From contig NC_073305.1 of assembly GCF_027595985.1 (NCBI RefSeq), positions 111,313,535-111,377,534 of the forward strand: 64,000 nucleotides of DNA. The letters run 5' to 3'. The notes under the pieces were generated by a model that searched no databases, had not been told where the DNA came from, and worked only from the letters and a program-made list of their open reading frames with translations. The translations under genes were made by a program, and so were the position numbers. This document shows, piece by piece, positions 43,340 to 54,091 of this stretch (its first letter is position 1; each line of letters opens with the position of its first letter). This DNA comes from Sorex araneus. Taxonomy: Eukaryota > Chordata > Mammalia > Eulipotyphla > Soricidae.

Positions 43340-43985
43340 AGACAATTCAGATTTTTTGGCTTCTATCAGTTATCTTGTCATCCACTGTTGGTGGGAATGT
43401 CATCTGGTTCAACCTCTATGGAAAGCAATATGGAGATATCTCAAAATTTTTAAAAAAAATCCCACTACAAATAGAAGTTCTGCATGATCCAGAAATACCA
43501 CTTCTTGATAACTATTCCCAAGACAAAAAAAGACTAATCCAAAAGTATATATACATGCCTATGTTCATAACTACATTTAGTGCAACAGCCAGGATATGGG
43601 AACAACCCAAATGCCCAACTGTAGATGAATGGATCAAGAGGTTGTGGTATATATGGAATACTATGCAGCTCTAAGAAAGAACAAAATCATGTAATCTGCA
43701 ACAACATGAATGAAACTGAAGAATATCATGCTGAGTGAAGTCAGTCAGAATGAAAGGGACAGATACAGCATGATCTCTCTCATACACAGTGAGGTAGCAA
43801 CAAAGATCCAAGGCAATATAAGGAGACAATTGACCCATACAACTGAGTTTGGGAGGGGTAAGAGGGCACAGAGATGCTTTTCTTGGGGAAAGGAGATAAA
43901 TACTATGGTGATGGGTGTGGTGTTGGAATTATGTTCATAAGAAACCATTATTAATAGTATTCAAAGCAAAAAATAATTTTTTTAA
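43340..43985 (+). mobile_element. LINE-1 ORF2 end + 3' UTR, sense
   Basis: CACTGTTGGTGGGAATG, CCAGGATATGGGAACAACC, GATGAATGGATCAAGAGG and TGCTGAGTGAAGTCAGTCAG, then a 3' UTR ending in an A-rich tract. It has a 114-residue L1 ORF2-like frame but is 5'-truncated and dead. Confidence 0.9.
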
Positions 43986-43989
43986 AGAT

Positions 43990-44650
43990 CCATTTTACTT
44001 GAAACAAATACGTGAATAAACATAAAATAGAATGATTCTTTCGATTCTGCATCCCTTTCATGTATTTGACAAGTGCAATGTTATTGTGCCTACTAAGTGT
44101 CAGGAGCAGGTGCTTTTACTTGAGGGAGACAGGAAGTTGCTGGTGGTGAGTGGGTTCTGAGTATAATAAACATCAGGCTGCAGCTTCCTAATGGAAGAAC
44201 AGGATTAGTGCCTGGAACAGACCACCTTTCTGTATGCTTATGTGGCCTTGGGGACAGAGAGTGGTCTGGATTTCAGTCTCCTGATTACCTGAGCTTCCTC
44301 AGACCCGTACAAAGGTCCTTAGCAGAGCCCCTCATTGCCCCATCCCAGCTTTCTGAACATCCTATAGGGCAGTGCTTACTCCCTTACCAATTGAACCTGA
44401 CCTCAGTTCCCACCGTATTACCTCATGGCAAAGGAAAATGGGTTGTGGTTCTTAATCATGTGACCTTAGGCCTTAGCTATCAGCAATTTCTCTACCTCTT
44501 CTGTTCATTCATCTCCTGGTTCATTACTTGTTCTTTTGCTGACTTCCAGGTTTGTGTTCTGGGTTTCTGTTATCAGCCCCCTTGTACTTTCACTTCATGT
44601 TCTCAGAGCTTTAATCACATATGGATCCCAATTTTTATTTATTTATTTCT
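43990..44650. other. no gene; possible MIR pieces
   Basis: 44225-44275 and 44450-44500 (CATGTGACCTTAGGCCTTAG, TTTCTCTACCTCTTCTG) resemble MIR cores. A 166-residue plus frame spans them and a SINE edge, so I do not call it coding. Confidence 0.45.
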
Positions 44651-44654
44651 GTTT

Positions 44655-44800
44655 TGGTTTGGGGCCCACACTTGCAGTGTTCAGGGATCACTCCTGGCAA
44701 AGAGTTAGCGGATAGCATGTGAGGCTGGATATTAAGTCCAGGTAGGCTGTGTGCAAGGCAAGCACTTTACACGCTGTGCTATTTTTCCACACCCCCACCC
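44655..44800 (-). mobile_element. SINE, old
   Basis: GGTTTGGGGCCCACACTTGC, TCAGGGATCACTCCTGGC and the head at ACGCTGTGCTATTTTTCC. Diverged. Confidence 0.7.
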
Positions 44801-44959
44801 TCAAACCCCTACCAGGTTACAATTCCAATATTCTTAAGTCTGGTCTCCTGGGCATGTGGCCAATGAAATATCTTAGTTGACATTTTACACTGGTCACCAC
44901 AATGAATTGTTTTTTAAAAATTGTCTTTGCATTTTGAATATGTGATCTCTACATCCATC

Positions 44960-45080
44960 CATTTGTTAGGACTACCATAGAAAAATATTACGTCGATGGC
45001 TTAAGTACAGACTTTGTTACCTCACAGTTCTGGAGTCTGGAAGCTCAATAACAAAGGTTCTAGTATGGTTGGTTTTTGCT
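44960..45080 (-). mobile_element. ancient MaLR-like LTR relic, antisense
   Basis: TTGTTAGGACTACCATAGAAA, ACCTCACAGTTCTGGAGTCT and GGTTGGTTTTTGCTGAGG resemble the antisense ends of MLT1-class LTRs. It shares this pattern with 53408-53780. Family inferred from memory. Confidence 0.45.
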
Positions 45081-46184
45081 GAGGGCCCTAATGAAGAACA
45101 TTGAAGCTATGTTTTAGGACAATAACATACTAACAATAACAAAATATGGATGGAATGTTTTCTAGTTTGTTTTACATATCAAGCAGATCTATGGACAACT
45201 AGGAACAGCCTATCTCTATAAACTCTAAAATGATAAGTGTTATAAGAAAGGGATCAGATTCTAGAATAAGAGTTCATTTGTCAGGCCAGATATGGAGACC
45301 ATAGCCTTGAATATATGAAGCCCTTGGTTGAATCTTCAGTTCATTTACTACAGGGCAGTGAGGTGGGCTTCATGGAAGAAGCAGCATTTGAGATGTCCCT
45401 TGAAAAAAAAGGAGGGAGGTACTGCTGGTCCCAGGGAAAGGGTGAAGAGAAAGGATTCAATCATGGAAAGACATAGAGATCAAGGGAATGAGACAGAGAG
45501 GCAAGGGAAATGGGTGATCTGCCATCTTATTGATGAAGTTGCTCCCGCCACATGCTGCAGTTTCTATGGAATGACTGGTCAGTGGCCTTTCCCGCTTACC
45601 GCCTTGTTCTCTGCCTCACGAATCCTTGGCCTCCTGTCCTTTCGGACCATCTGATTCAGAGAGCTCAGGCAGAATCTCTGATGAGCCGTGCCACACCCTG
45701 ACCTGCCTTCATCTCAGACTCTCTTCCATGATGATGCGCTGATCCCAGGAAGAATCTGCAGCTGGAATCAATGTGCAGCTTTGGGGAAGGGCTGAAGACT
45801 CGTCACACCAGGGGCCAAGTCGGAGTATTTGATTAAATACTTCGAATTAAAAGTTCTTTGAATTAAACTGCCTGTGTGTGTGAAACAGAAGGATCCATGC
45901 ACAGTTGTAAAGATGATTGGCACCATATTTAATTTTTCACAATAACAAGACTCATTTTCCAGACTTAATGAGCCAGCTGTCATTTCCGGGAAGCTGATTC
46001 TGGCACCAGACGACTGAGTCTTCCCCCTTCTCGCCCCTCCCCTCCCCCCACCAGCAATCTCTGTGGGCTGCGAACGCTGTAGGGCCCTTGCAAAGTGGTG
46101 TTGTGGGAATCAGGGTGCTAGGGTTCCCCCCCACCCTCCACACACACACATGCATTCTGAGCTCCAAGGGAAGTTTCTCCCCTT
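45081..46184. other. no gene recognised
   Basis: 45355-45500 (AGCAGCATTTGAGATGTCCC) looks like a widespread ancient repeat of unknown class. The 108-residue plus frame (45328-45654) is not supported by splice signals. The rest is single-copy-like. Confidence 0.35.
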
Positions 46185-46310
46185 AATAAGAGATGACCTT
46201 GGGCAATGCACTTTTACTTCCTAAGCCACAGTCACTTCTCCATGAAATGGAAATAACAGTGCCTGTGAGTGGAAGTGACCCTTACTGTTGAGAAGAGAGC
46301 AGTGTAGGGG
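46185..46310 (+). mobile_element. MIR relic
   Basis: GATGACCTTGGGCAATGCAC, then CACAGTCACTTCTCCATGAAATGGAAATAACAG-type core, matching a sense MIR. Confidence 0.65.
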
Positions 46311-46838
46311 ACAGCAAGTGTGTTCTCTCTAGATGGCTGTGCGGCTCACCACCTAGCTCACCTTCCATTCTTCACCTGAAAACCAGCTAGGCCAGCCACC
46401 TTTTCTCAGTCCTTGGCACCACACAAGGACTGAGCACTAAACGAAGACCAAACTTCACCTGCCCACTGGACCGCCCTGTACACTAGTAGTAGAAGCGCAA
46501 CGATGGGCAAGGCCGTAGACCTTCTTCCACCAGCAGATATGCAGTGGCCAGCAGACTGGCGGTCAGAGATCAGTGACAGGCCCCTCTTGGGTTTAAACCC
46601 GGGGGCTGCTCTGCCTGGGTTACCTGCCCCTTCCTTGCAGGCCTGGCTGTTGCATGCACCGCAGAGGCCTCCTTGCTGGTTTCCCTCTGCTCGGTTTCTG
46701 ACGGTTCCCAAGGATGCAAGTGCGCAGTCTGCAGGCCCAGACCTGAGGGGCTGCCCTGGGACCGGGGACTCCGCAGACACTCCCTGGAGAAGGGAGTGAG
46801 CCAAGTCAGCTGGCTGGAAACCAAGAGTCCTGTCTGGG
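46311..46838. other. upstream flank of CpG island
   Basis: GC content rises here, with scattered CpGs. Open frames on both strands (for example minus 46406-46843) follow from high GC rather than codon bias. Could contain an exon, but nothing decides it. Confidence 0.3.
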
Positions 46839-46839
46839 G

Positions 46840-47690
46840 GCATTTCGCTCGGCCCGGGGCCAGGTCCCAGGGCGTGGAGGAAGAAGTGACTGTATGGTCG
46901 GAATTTAAGCCGTGCAGGATGGAGTCACCCCTCCCAACCTCCCCGCGGGCTCCTACGTGAACTTAAGCCCAATCCTGCGAAACGACCGCGAACCTCCCCC
47001 ACCCCGGCTCCCCCGCTTCCCGCCAGAGCATCATCTCAAGCAGCCCCTGGCGCGGCCGGTTCCACGCAGCACGCGGGGCTTGCGGGCTGGGGGCGGGGGG
47101 CTGGTCCCCGGCCCCCACTAAGGGAGGTCGGGAGCGCGCCTGGGCCCGGCCGCAGCCTGGAGCACCGGCCGCGGCGTTCACGCACCTGGGAGCAGCGGCC
47201 CCGCAGCCCCTCGCGCCGGCGGGTAACCGCGGGCGGGGACAGATCCCGGGGTGGAGGTGGGGGAAGGGGGGTGGAGACAGATCCCGGGTGCGGGCACAGC
47301 TCCCGGGCTAGGACAGATCACTGGTCCCGGTAGGGGAGAGATCTCGGGCGGGGACAGATTCTGGAGCGGGCGCGTGGGACAGATCGGGGCGCGGGGACAG
47401 ATCCCGGGCTCTTGCTGCTCCGGCGCTGGAGCGGAGCGCTAGGTTTGGGGATTTTCGGTCAGGGTCTGCAGTAGGACTCAGCCGCCCTCAGAGACCCGCT
47501 GGTACATCCCAGGGACGCGGGGGTGCGGCCCGAGGCGGCGGAGGACGCAGCGAACGGCAGCAGGCGGGGTCCTCGCCCAGGGCCCCCGCAGTGCTGGTGC
47601 CCGCAAGCAGCGCGGCCGGACCGTTCCTTCATCCTGTGGCCACCGCGCGTTAGAGGCAAGTATCCGTCCCGTCCGTCCTGCCGGGTCCCT
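46840..47690. promoter_or_regulatory. CpG island, candidate promoter
   Basis: The only dense CpG cluster in 64 kb, with GC-box motifs (GGGGGCGGGG near 47090; GGGCGGGG near 47233 and 47347) and no TATA box. The strand is undecided. Donor-like sites are AGAGGCAAGT (GC type, plus, about 47652-47661) and CCCAGGTGCGT (minus, read from 47183-47193). This is typical of a housekeeping or developmental gene's first exon, but I cannot name the gene from this sequence. No clear coding exon is visible. Confidence 0.65.
47231..47412 (+). repeat. GC-rich minisatellite in the CpG island
   Basis: About eight imperfect units built on GGGGACAGATCCCGGG, spaced 20-40 bp. Many carry a GGGCGGGG GC box, so repeat number may affect Sp1-type site number. 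Confidence 0.88.
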
Positions 47691-47738
47691 GACATTAACA
47701 GAGAGAAGGAGGCGCAGCGTTGGAAACTTGTTTGGGGA

Positions 47739-47905
47739 TCCGTGAGATAATACAGCGGGTAGGACGCTTGCCTTGCATGTGGCTGACCCTTGTTCAGTCT
47801 CCAGCACCCAATATGGTCCTCCGAGCCCCGCTGGGAGTGAATCCTGAGCACTGGGCCACTGGTAAGCCCTGAGCATTGTCGGTGTGGCCTCCCCTTACCC
47901 CCCCC
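47739..47905 (+). mobile_element. SINE at CpG island edge
   Basis: TGAGATAATACAGCGGGTAGG head, TTGTTCAGTCTCC B-box relic, GTCGGTGTGGCC, then a C-run (47899-47908) in place of an A-tail. Confidence 0.85.
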
Positions 47906-48400
47906 CCCCACCAATTCTAATTTGGTGGCTTTATGGTGCCTGCAGCAGTTTAGGTGGCTGTCGATGGTGGTGGTGGTGGTGATGGTGGTGTGGGGAGGAG
48001 AATCCCAGTTAGGCCTCTAGATCTAGCCTGATAATGGTGTCAGAAAGCAAAGGAAGGGTGGAGACTGTGACCTTGTTAGTCTTGATGAATGAATGAATGT
48101 TAATTCTCAGGACAGTTCCAAAGCTAAGCGTAATGCTTCCTGTGTGCACATGGAGAAAATGAAGGTGAGGTATTAAAGGTACAAACCTAGTCGTGTAGAT
48201 AGTGGGAAGTGAGGATTCAGAAAGGGAGCCTTGGAACCCGAGTCCCTATGATCCACCCATGGGTACATCCCAGAAAGCACCCAGCCCCGGGAGGAGGAGG
48301 GACAGAGTTTGTTCTAACGAGTACCATCACCCAGTTTCATGGGCAATGAAATGATACTAATCGGTGACCACAGTAAGTAAACTTGCTTCTAGCTTATTCC
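47906..48400. other. no gene seen
   Basis: Includes a (GGT)n-like stretch at 47962-47992. Otherwise unremarkable. Confidence 0.4.
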
Positions 48401-48404
48401 TTTC

Positions 48405-48480
48405 CTTCTGGTGATACTCAGGGAACCATGGGCCATGCAGGGGATGAAACCGGGTCTTTGGAGAGTAAGGCAAGTAACTT
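48405..48480 (-). mobile_element. SINE fragment
   Basis: GGTGATACTCAGGGAACCAT and GAGTAAGGCAAGTAACTTTG fit the central part of an antisense SINE. Confidence 0.5.
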
Positions 48481-48744
48481 TGCTTGTTGGGGACTTCACA
48501 GTGATTGTAGTACTTGAGCAGAACAATCATGGGGTATGATCAAGAGTGTGTCTAAGTCTTAGTAGCATCCTTTGCTTGCCCATGTGGACAGTATCCACAC
48601 CCCCCCCAGTCCCCTTACTTCCTGGTGCTGAAACTATCCTGGGAATCTCTAGTAGCCTTTTGTGCAACTGGGGGACACTTTCTGCTTTTCACTTAAAGGA
48701 GGTAGAAGGTAGATTTCCAGAGGAATGTTGAGTGATTTTTGAGG

Positions 48745-48928
48745 GGGAGGGGCCACAAACTGTTGCTCAGGGGTTGTTCAGTGTTGCTCAGGGGCTACTT
48801 GCTTGGTGCTTGGTGCTTGAGGGTCATTCCTGGAGGTGTTGAAGAATCAGATGGTACGAGGGATTGAATCTGCCCTCCTACAAGCAAAGCATGTGCTCCA
48901 GGCTGTTGAGCTTCCTCTTCTTGCCACC
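48745..48928 (-). mobile_element. SINE, old, with internal duplication
   Basis: GTTGCTCAGGGGTTGTTCAG is followed by GTTGCTCAGGGGCTACTTGC, a local duplication, then CAAGCAAAGCATGTGCTCCA. Diverged antisense copy. Confidence 0.65.
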
Positions 48929-48964
48929 CGAGTAATTTTTTTTTCTGTTTAAGGGGAAACAGAC

Positions 48965-49137
48965 CAGCCAGAGCAATAGTACAGTGGGTAGGGTGCTTGC
49001 TTTGCATACAGCAGACCCAGATTCTATCCCTGGCAACACATATGGTCCCTTGAACCTCTCAAGAGGATCCCTGAGCACAGAACCAGATGTAAGTGTTGGG
49101 CGTTTGGCCACCAAAATGGGGGTGGGGGGGAGGGGTG
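48965..49137 (+). mobile_element. SINE, older
   Basis: CCAGAGCAATAGTACAGTGGG head, AGATTCTATCCC B-box relic, GAGCACAGAACCAGATGTAAG, ending GGCCACCAAAATGGGGG. Confidence 0.85.
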
Positions 49138-50038
49138 AGACAGACCCAAAATATTTGTGAACCTCTTGCTGAAGGGTAGGGATGATGAATCCACTGAATT
49201 CATTTTAAGGGGCAGTGAAAGAGAAAAATTAAAATGGCATTTTATCATATCCCCAAAGTGGCAGCTCAGGGTGTATAGGTTGTACAATTGTGCGTGGCTT
49301 GTATAGTAAAGAATAATAGTTTCTTTCTCTTGATTTTACATAAACTTCAGACAAAAGAACATTTGGAGGTGGGTGTCTGAGGAAAGATAGTCTGGACTTT
49401 CTCAGTAGCCCAGGAGTTAGGCTCAGGGAGACCAGCTCATTCACCAAAAACTTGACCAGCTCATTCACCAAAAATTTTTGAAAGAAAATGTAAATTTACC
49501 TAGGTTGGTTTCCAAGTGTACATTGAGATGTCATTTCATTCATAGTTAAAAACAACTTCTCAATAATGGCGTTCTCTTCAGACTATGTCTTCAGAGACTT
49601 GCCTTCAGACATTCCCAAGAAGAGGGGCTATGTTTAAGATTTTATTATTTGGGGGAACCAGCCATCACACAGGGTGGTCACATTATTTTTGGCTCATTTC
49701 AGGGCACAAAGTGATTTTTCCCCTTGATTGGCATGAGAAGTATTTAGTTCCATTGAAAAGAGAGGAAAGTATATGTTTTGAACTTCTTGCTTGCAAATGA
49801 GATTTTTTTCAGTCCATTATTATTATGTTGCTGAAATAGGCTCTCTTACCAAAATCTGTGCAGTTTTCAACATGACAAAATGATTAGTAAATTTCATAAC
49901 CTTTCAAGCAAAATAATTCTTCTCAAAGGTACATTTGCTTCCTCAGGAGTGTCCTTGATAACATCATAAACAACTTAGGCACTGCTGCTTCTGAGAAGCA
50001 CCCTGAAGCCACCTGGTTAATTAAGAAAGGAAAATTAG
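49138..50038. other. no gene; 24-bp duplication
   Basis: GACCAGCTCATTCACCAAAAA occurs twice in tandem at about 49430-49478. The rest is single-copy-like. Confidence 0.5.
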
Positions 50039-50039
50039 A

Positions 50040-50145
50040 CAGGAGAGATAGTACAGCACGTACTATCAGGAGAGATCCTTGAGCACAGAGCCAGGGCCAA
50101 GCCCTGAGCACTGCTGAGTATGGCCCCCAAACAAAAACAATTTTA
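50040..50145 (+). mobile_element. SINE with internal deletion
   Basis: GGAGAGATAGTACAGCACGTA head joined directly to AGGAGAGATCCTTGAGCACAG. The B-box region is missing. Ends GTATGGCCCCCAAACAAAAAC. Confidence 0.75.
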
Positions 50146-50375
50146 AAAGTGAATTTAGGAGATGAGTGAGACTATGATTGTGAACATCACCTATTTTTCT
50201 GTAAGCTGTTGCTCAGATTTCCCCCACAAAATTAATTTTTGTCTCCTATAAATAAAAGGGGTAGAAGAAGAGAAAGAAACAAAAATTAGAATGAAGGTCT
50301 AACAGTTTGGAAACTATCCTTTGAAGAGTAAGCCTACCTAAGCGATACCAGTGCTACTTTAAAATCTCCTTTAAG

Positions 50376-50595
50376 GAATACCCTGCCACAGTGGCAGGGA
50401 AGGGGTGGGGGGAGATGGGATTGGGGGGGTGGGAGGGATGTTGGGTTTATTTGTGGTGGAGAATGGGCACTGGTGAAAGGGTGGGTTTTCGAACTTTGTA
50501 TGAGGGAAACATGAGCACGAAAATGTATAAATCTGTAACTGTACCCTCACTGTGACTCACTAATAAATAAATTTAAAAAATTAAAATAAAAAAAT
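50376..50595 (+). mobile_element. LINE-1 3' end with 15-bp TSD
   Basis: Starts GAATACCCTGCCACAGTGGC and ends TGTGACTCACTAATAAATAA plus an A-rich tail. The TSD AAAATCTCCTTTAAG lies at 50361-50375 and 50596-50610. Confidence 0.95.
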
Positions 50596-50609
50596 AAAAT
50601 CTCCTTTAA

Positions 50610-50876
50610 GTGTGAATATGCTGCACGAGCCCACGTGCTGCTTGTGCTCACCTGGCCAAGCACAAGTGGTACCTGAGCACATGTGTCGCCCACATCTCCC
50701 CTCTTGAGATGTGTACTTTCATGCTTTCATGTCTAATGCTGGGATGTAATTAGGGGCCTCTCTCCACCATTGGAGAACCCTTCATTCTCTCTTGAGAGCG
50801 TTACTCTCTCTTTCACCCTTTCTCCCTCCACACCTTAAAACTCTCCAAATAAAATATGTTTTACTTCAAAAAAAAA
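50610..50876 (+). mobile_element. poly-A-tailed retrocopy of a family-A LTR R-region transcript
   Basis: Homologous to 13109-13365. It begins exactly at the position 28 bp downstream of the LTR TATA box. It ends 14 nt after AATAAA (50848-50853) with a nine-A tail. It is flanked by CTCCTTTAA at 50601-50609 and 50878-50886. The copy therefore represents a short capped and polyadenylated LTR transcript, start site to poly-A site, pasted by L1 machinery. Confidence 0.85.
50848..50853 (+). terminator. polyadenylation signal preserved in the retrocopy
   Basis: AATAAA 14 nt upstream of the A-tail. It documents where the parental LTR transcript was cleaved. Confidence 0.8.
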
Positions 50877-51099
50877 GCTCCTTTAAATTTTAACAGGAGA
50901 GGAGAGTTTTGTTTCCGGTTGTCTAGAGCAGAAGGGAGGCTGACAGAAGCAAGTTGATATTTCTCTTGAAGTATTCATTGAAAATTTCTGTTTACTCTGC
51001 AAAATATGCATTCCTATTTAATGTAAAAGTTATTTCTTCAAGTCTGCTCTTAAAACTGATGGTCCAGGAGGACAAAGCAGATGTGCACTGAAATTGGGC

Positions 51100-51110
51100 T
51101 ATTTTGGGTC

Positions 51111-51181
<71 letters not shown>

Positions 51182-51565
51182 ACTCATCTGTGGAATATAA
51201 AGTAACAGAATGGGAGACTAACATCCAAGAGTAGTAGAAAAAAAGACCAGGAGGTTTGCCCCACAGCTTAGAAACTGGCCTCACACGCTGGGGGAAAAGG
51301 CAGCTCAGATAGAGAAGGGAACACCAAGTGGAGGATCTTGGGAGGACCCATTCAGGTTGAAAGATGCATGCCAAAAAGTAGACTATAGACTGAACATGAT
51401 GGCCACTCAATATCTCTATTGCAAACTACAACACCCAAATGGTGAGAGAATAAGGGGAAATTCCCTGCCATAGAGGCAGGGTGGGGTGGTGGGGGATGGG
51501 ATAGGGATGGTGGGAGGGATATTGGGAACACTGGTAGAGGTTCTAAGTAAAAATTTTTTTTAAAA
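51100..51565 (+). mobile_element. LINE-1 3' end, sense
   Basis: GCACTCATCTGTGGAATATA, GAAAGATGCATGCCAAAAAG, CCCTGCCATAGAGGCAGGG and GGAACACTGGTAGAGG, then an A/T-rich end. It includes the AG expansion at its 5' edge. Confidence 0.88.
51111..51177. repeat. (AG)n microsatellite
   Basis: About 32 AG units. They replace the AGAAAGAGAGGGACAGAC motif found at this place in the L1 end at 11382-11399. Confidence 0.95.
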
Positions 51566-51577
51566 GAAAAAATTTTT

Positions 51578-51765
51578 AGGGGCTGGAGCAATAGCACAGC
51601 AGGTAGGGCATTTGCCTTGCACGTGGCCGACCTGGGTTCGATACCCAGCATCCTATATGGTCCCCTGAGCACCACTAGGAGTAATTCCTGAGTGCATGAG
51701 CCAGGAATAACACCTGTGCATCGCTGGGTATGACCCAAAAAGCCAAAAGAAAAAAAAAAGAAAAA
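51578..51765 (+). mobile_element. young SINE, A-tailed
   Basis: GGGGCTGGAGCAATAGCACAG head, B box GGTTCGATACC, GGGTATGACCC and a long A-rich tail. It sits directly behind the L1 A-tract. Confidence 0.93.
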
Positions 51766-52768
51766 AAGTTTAAAAAAATAAATTGGCCTATTTTGCATCC
51801 TAAGTCCCAGAAACTATGGAGGCTGAACTTACTTTCTGGCCCTTTCTGACTCTCTGCTGGTCACTTTGTTCTTCCCTGCAAGCCTCCCCTCCTCCTGGAG
51901 CCAGGCTTCCTTTGCATTACACACTAGAATCCAGGATTCTACTGCTAAGGGTGGTAGTGGGAGAGTGGGAGGAGGGGGGTGGAGAAATCAGAAAGGACAC
52001 CACCCTTGTCTAAGAATCCCAGACCTTCGAGGATCATAGAAGCATCTGGAATTTTAGCTACTGTTCTGTGTCTAGCGATTAGCTAAGCCTTGCTTGAGTT
52101 CACTCTCTATGCTGGGGAACAGTGGTTAAAATATCTGATTCCACTCCTTTCTTTCTCAAAGTAATGATTCAGCTCCAGGTTATAAAGACTAGTGTGAGCC
52201 TCTCAGAGAACTAAATACTCTTGTTTGTCAAATAATACCAAAATAAGTTAAGATATAGTCAGTCTTACTTTCTGTAGTAGTAATTGTGCCAAGAGTTTTA
52301 AAAATGGGAATTAAAATGGGAAACGTGGTAGATTTGCTAAACTACTAAACAACAGATCACCAGGCCATGATACTTTATAACAGCAATGATATATATCAGG
52401 CTGAGGCTCCAGTGAGAGGCAAAACCAGATTCCAGGTCTTTATAAGATCCTTTGATTTCTGTTCTCCTTCTTGAAACTGTAAATTTAAGTAACCCATGTG
52501 ACTGGGGTCTAGGAGAAGAGAGAGAGCCCTTCAGAGCTAATAGTTCCTCACTGGAAGGGGTGACTAAGCCCTTCACCCAAGGCAGATATGATCCTGGAGT
52601 TAAGATATAGGCACAAGAGTGGGCAAAGGCTCAGAGAGCCCTTTTTTGAGGCTTCTCCCTGAGGTTTCAAGCCAGAACCATCTTGAGCCATCTTGAAGAA
52701 TGTTGCACCCGCTGTTTAGGTTATCAGTCAGGCTTTCATGTTGCTATTTAATTTTAATTTTTCCCCCT
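51766..52768. other. no gene seen
   Basis: About 1 kb of apparently single-copy DNA. 52660-52695 repeats TTGAGCCATCTTGA locally. Confidence 0.4.
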
Positions 52769-52771
52769 TTT

Positions 52772-52940
52772 TTTGGTGGGTTTTGAAGCCACACAAGGTG
52801 GTGTTCAGGGTTTACTCCTGGCTCTGCACTCAGGAATCACTCCTGGTGTGCCTCAGGGAGTCATATGTGGTGTCATGGATCAAATCCAGGCAAGCCACTT
52901 GCAAAGCAAGCACCTTACCCATTGTACTGATTTTCTACCT
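52772..52940 (-). mobile_element. SINE, older
   Basis: AGCCACACAAGGTGGTGTTC, TTTACTCCTGGCTCTGCAC and the head at ATTGTACTGATTTTCTACC. Diverged antisense copy. Confidence 0.82.
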
Positions 52941-53404
52941 TTGTGTTGCTTTTTAAACCTGTGCATGTGAATATGTGTGTGAGTAAGTTTGTATGTGCAG
53001 AAGTATTTGAAAGGATGAAGTTCAGTGGAAAGAGGCTAGTTCCAAATATAATCCTGAATACTTTGTGGGTACAGACCTTGACTTTTTGGCCTCCACGGAA
53101 TCCTTCAAAGTCAACTTGTACTGTTTAAAATTCTTGTTGGACTGTGTTGACCCAGGCTAATTTTAGTATATTCCAAACTAGTGCTCTTTCTCCTAAAGGC
53201 AATGTTGATGAGAATATAATAAATATCTTTGTTAACGATGGCATCTAGCTGGACAGATTAATTACACTTTAAAAATGTTTTCTAAAAATATATTTGGTGT
53301 TTAGTTATAGGAAGAGTGATTGGTATCAAATAAGTCATTTTAAATAGAGCTTCTGGGGCAATTTTTCAACTTATTAAAGAGAACATTGGTTTTTAAATTT
53401 TAAT
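52941..53404. other. no gene seen
   Basis: AT-rich, no repeats recognised. Confidence 0.4.
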
Positions 53405-53407
53405 CTC

Positions 53408-53780
53408 AACAGCGGTATTAGTTTGCTAAAGCTGCCATGGCAAAACACTGAAGATTAAGTGGCTCAAAGAACAGAAATTTATTTTCTCATAGGTCTGGCT
53501 AATAGAAGAACCTGAACAGGGCATAAGTAAGGGCCATAAATAAAGGTTTTATTCCAGACTCTTTTCTTGGCTTGAAATGATTGTCCTCTTGCCACCTGTT
53601 CGCCTGGTCATCCTTTATTCCTTTGCGTGCCAAAGTATATCTGAGAGGGACACAGTTCTCTGTGGGATGAGGTGTGTGCTGCTGACTCTGGTGATTTCCA
53701 CTGTGCTCCAGAGCCTAGTCTGGCCCCGATCTGTGACTGATTTCCCTTCTCAATTCAGTCAGTTACAGCTCAAAGTATAG
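53408..53780 (-). mobile_element. ancient MaLR-like LTR relic, antisense
   Basis: TATTAGTTTGCTAAAGCTGCC, CAGAAATTTATTTTCTCATA and CTCTTTTCTTGGCTTG are typical of an antisense MLT1-class LTR. Better preserved than 44960-45080. Confidence 0.55.
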
Positions 53781-54091
53781 AGGTTAAGACTTATAGTGGT
53801 CCACTGTATACCAACACTCAATCCTCTGGCCCTTACCCAAGATTTCTTGGATCCAGGGAAAGACCTTCACTTTCTTTAATGCACTGGGTTTTTCAAAAAT
53901 CACACTGGTTGTGCTGAAAGACTCCTCCTGGGTTGGTGCTTGGGGAAATGCGGTGTTGGGGAATCCGGCACGCAGCATATATATCAACCCTTTAAAGTAG
54001 CTCCTCCACCCAGCACTAGCTGTTGAGTGAATGCATCCCAAACCACTCCCACAGATTGTCATAAGATGGGCAATGGGGAAATGTTTAGGTG
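53781..54091. other. no gene seen
   Basis: The 139-residue minus frame (53784-54203) crosses into the adjacent SINE and lacks exon signals. Confidence 0.35.

Noticed and set aside
44208..44708. 166-residue plus frame
   Set aside because: It spans MIR-like pieces and ends in an antisense SINE, with no recognisable domain.
47231..47412. CRISPR-like spaced repeats
   Set aside because: Irregular, GC-rich, imperfect units in a mammalian CpG island, so a minisatellite.
46406..47914. Several 70-150 residue frames around the CpG island
   Set aside because: Overlapping frames on both strands are expected in GC-rich DNA. None shows domain similarity or bounded splice sites, and the right-hand ones run into a SINE.
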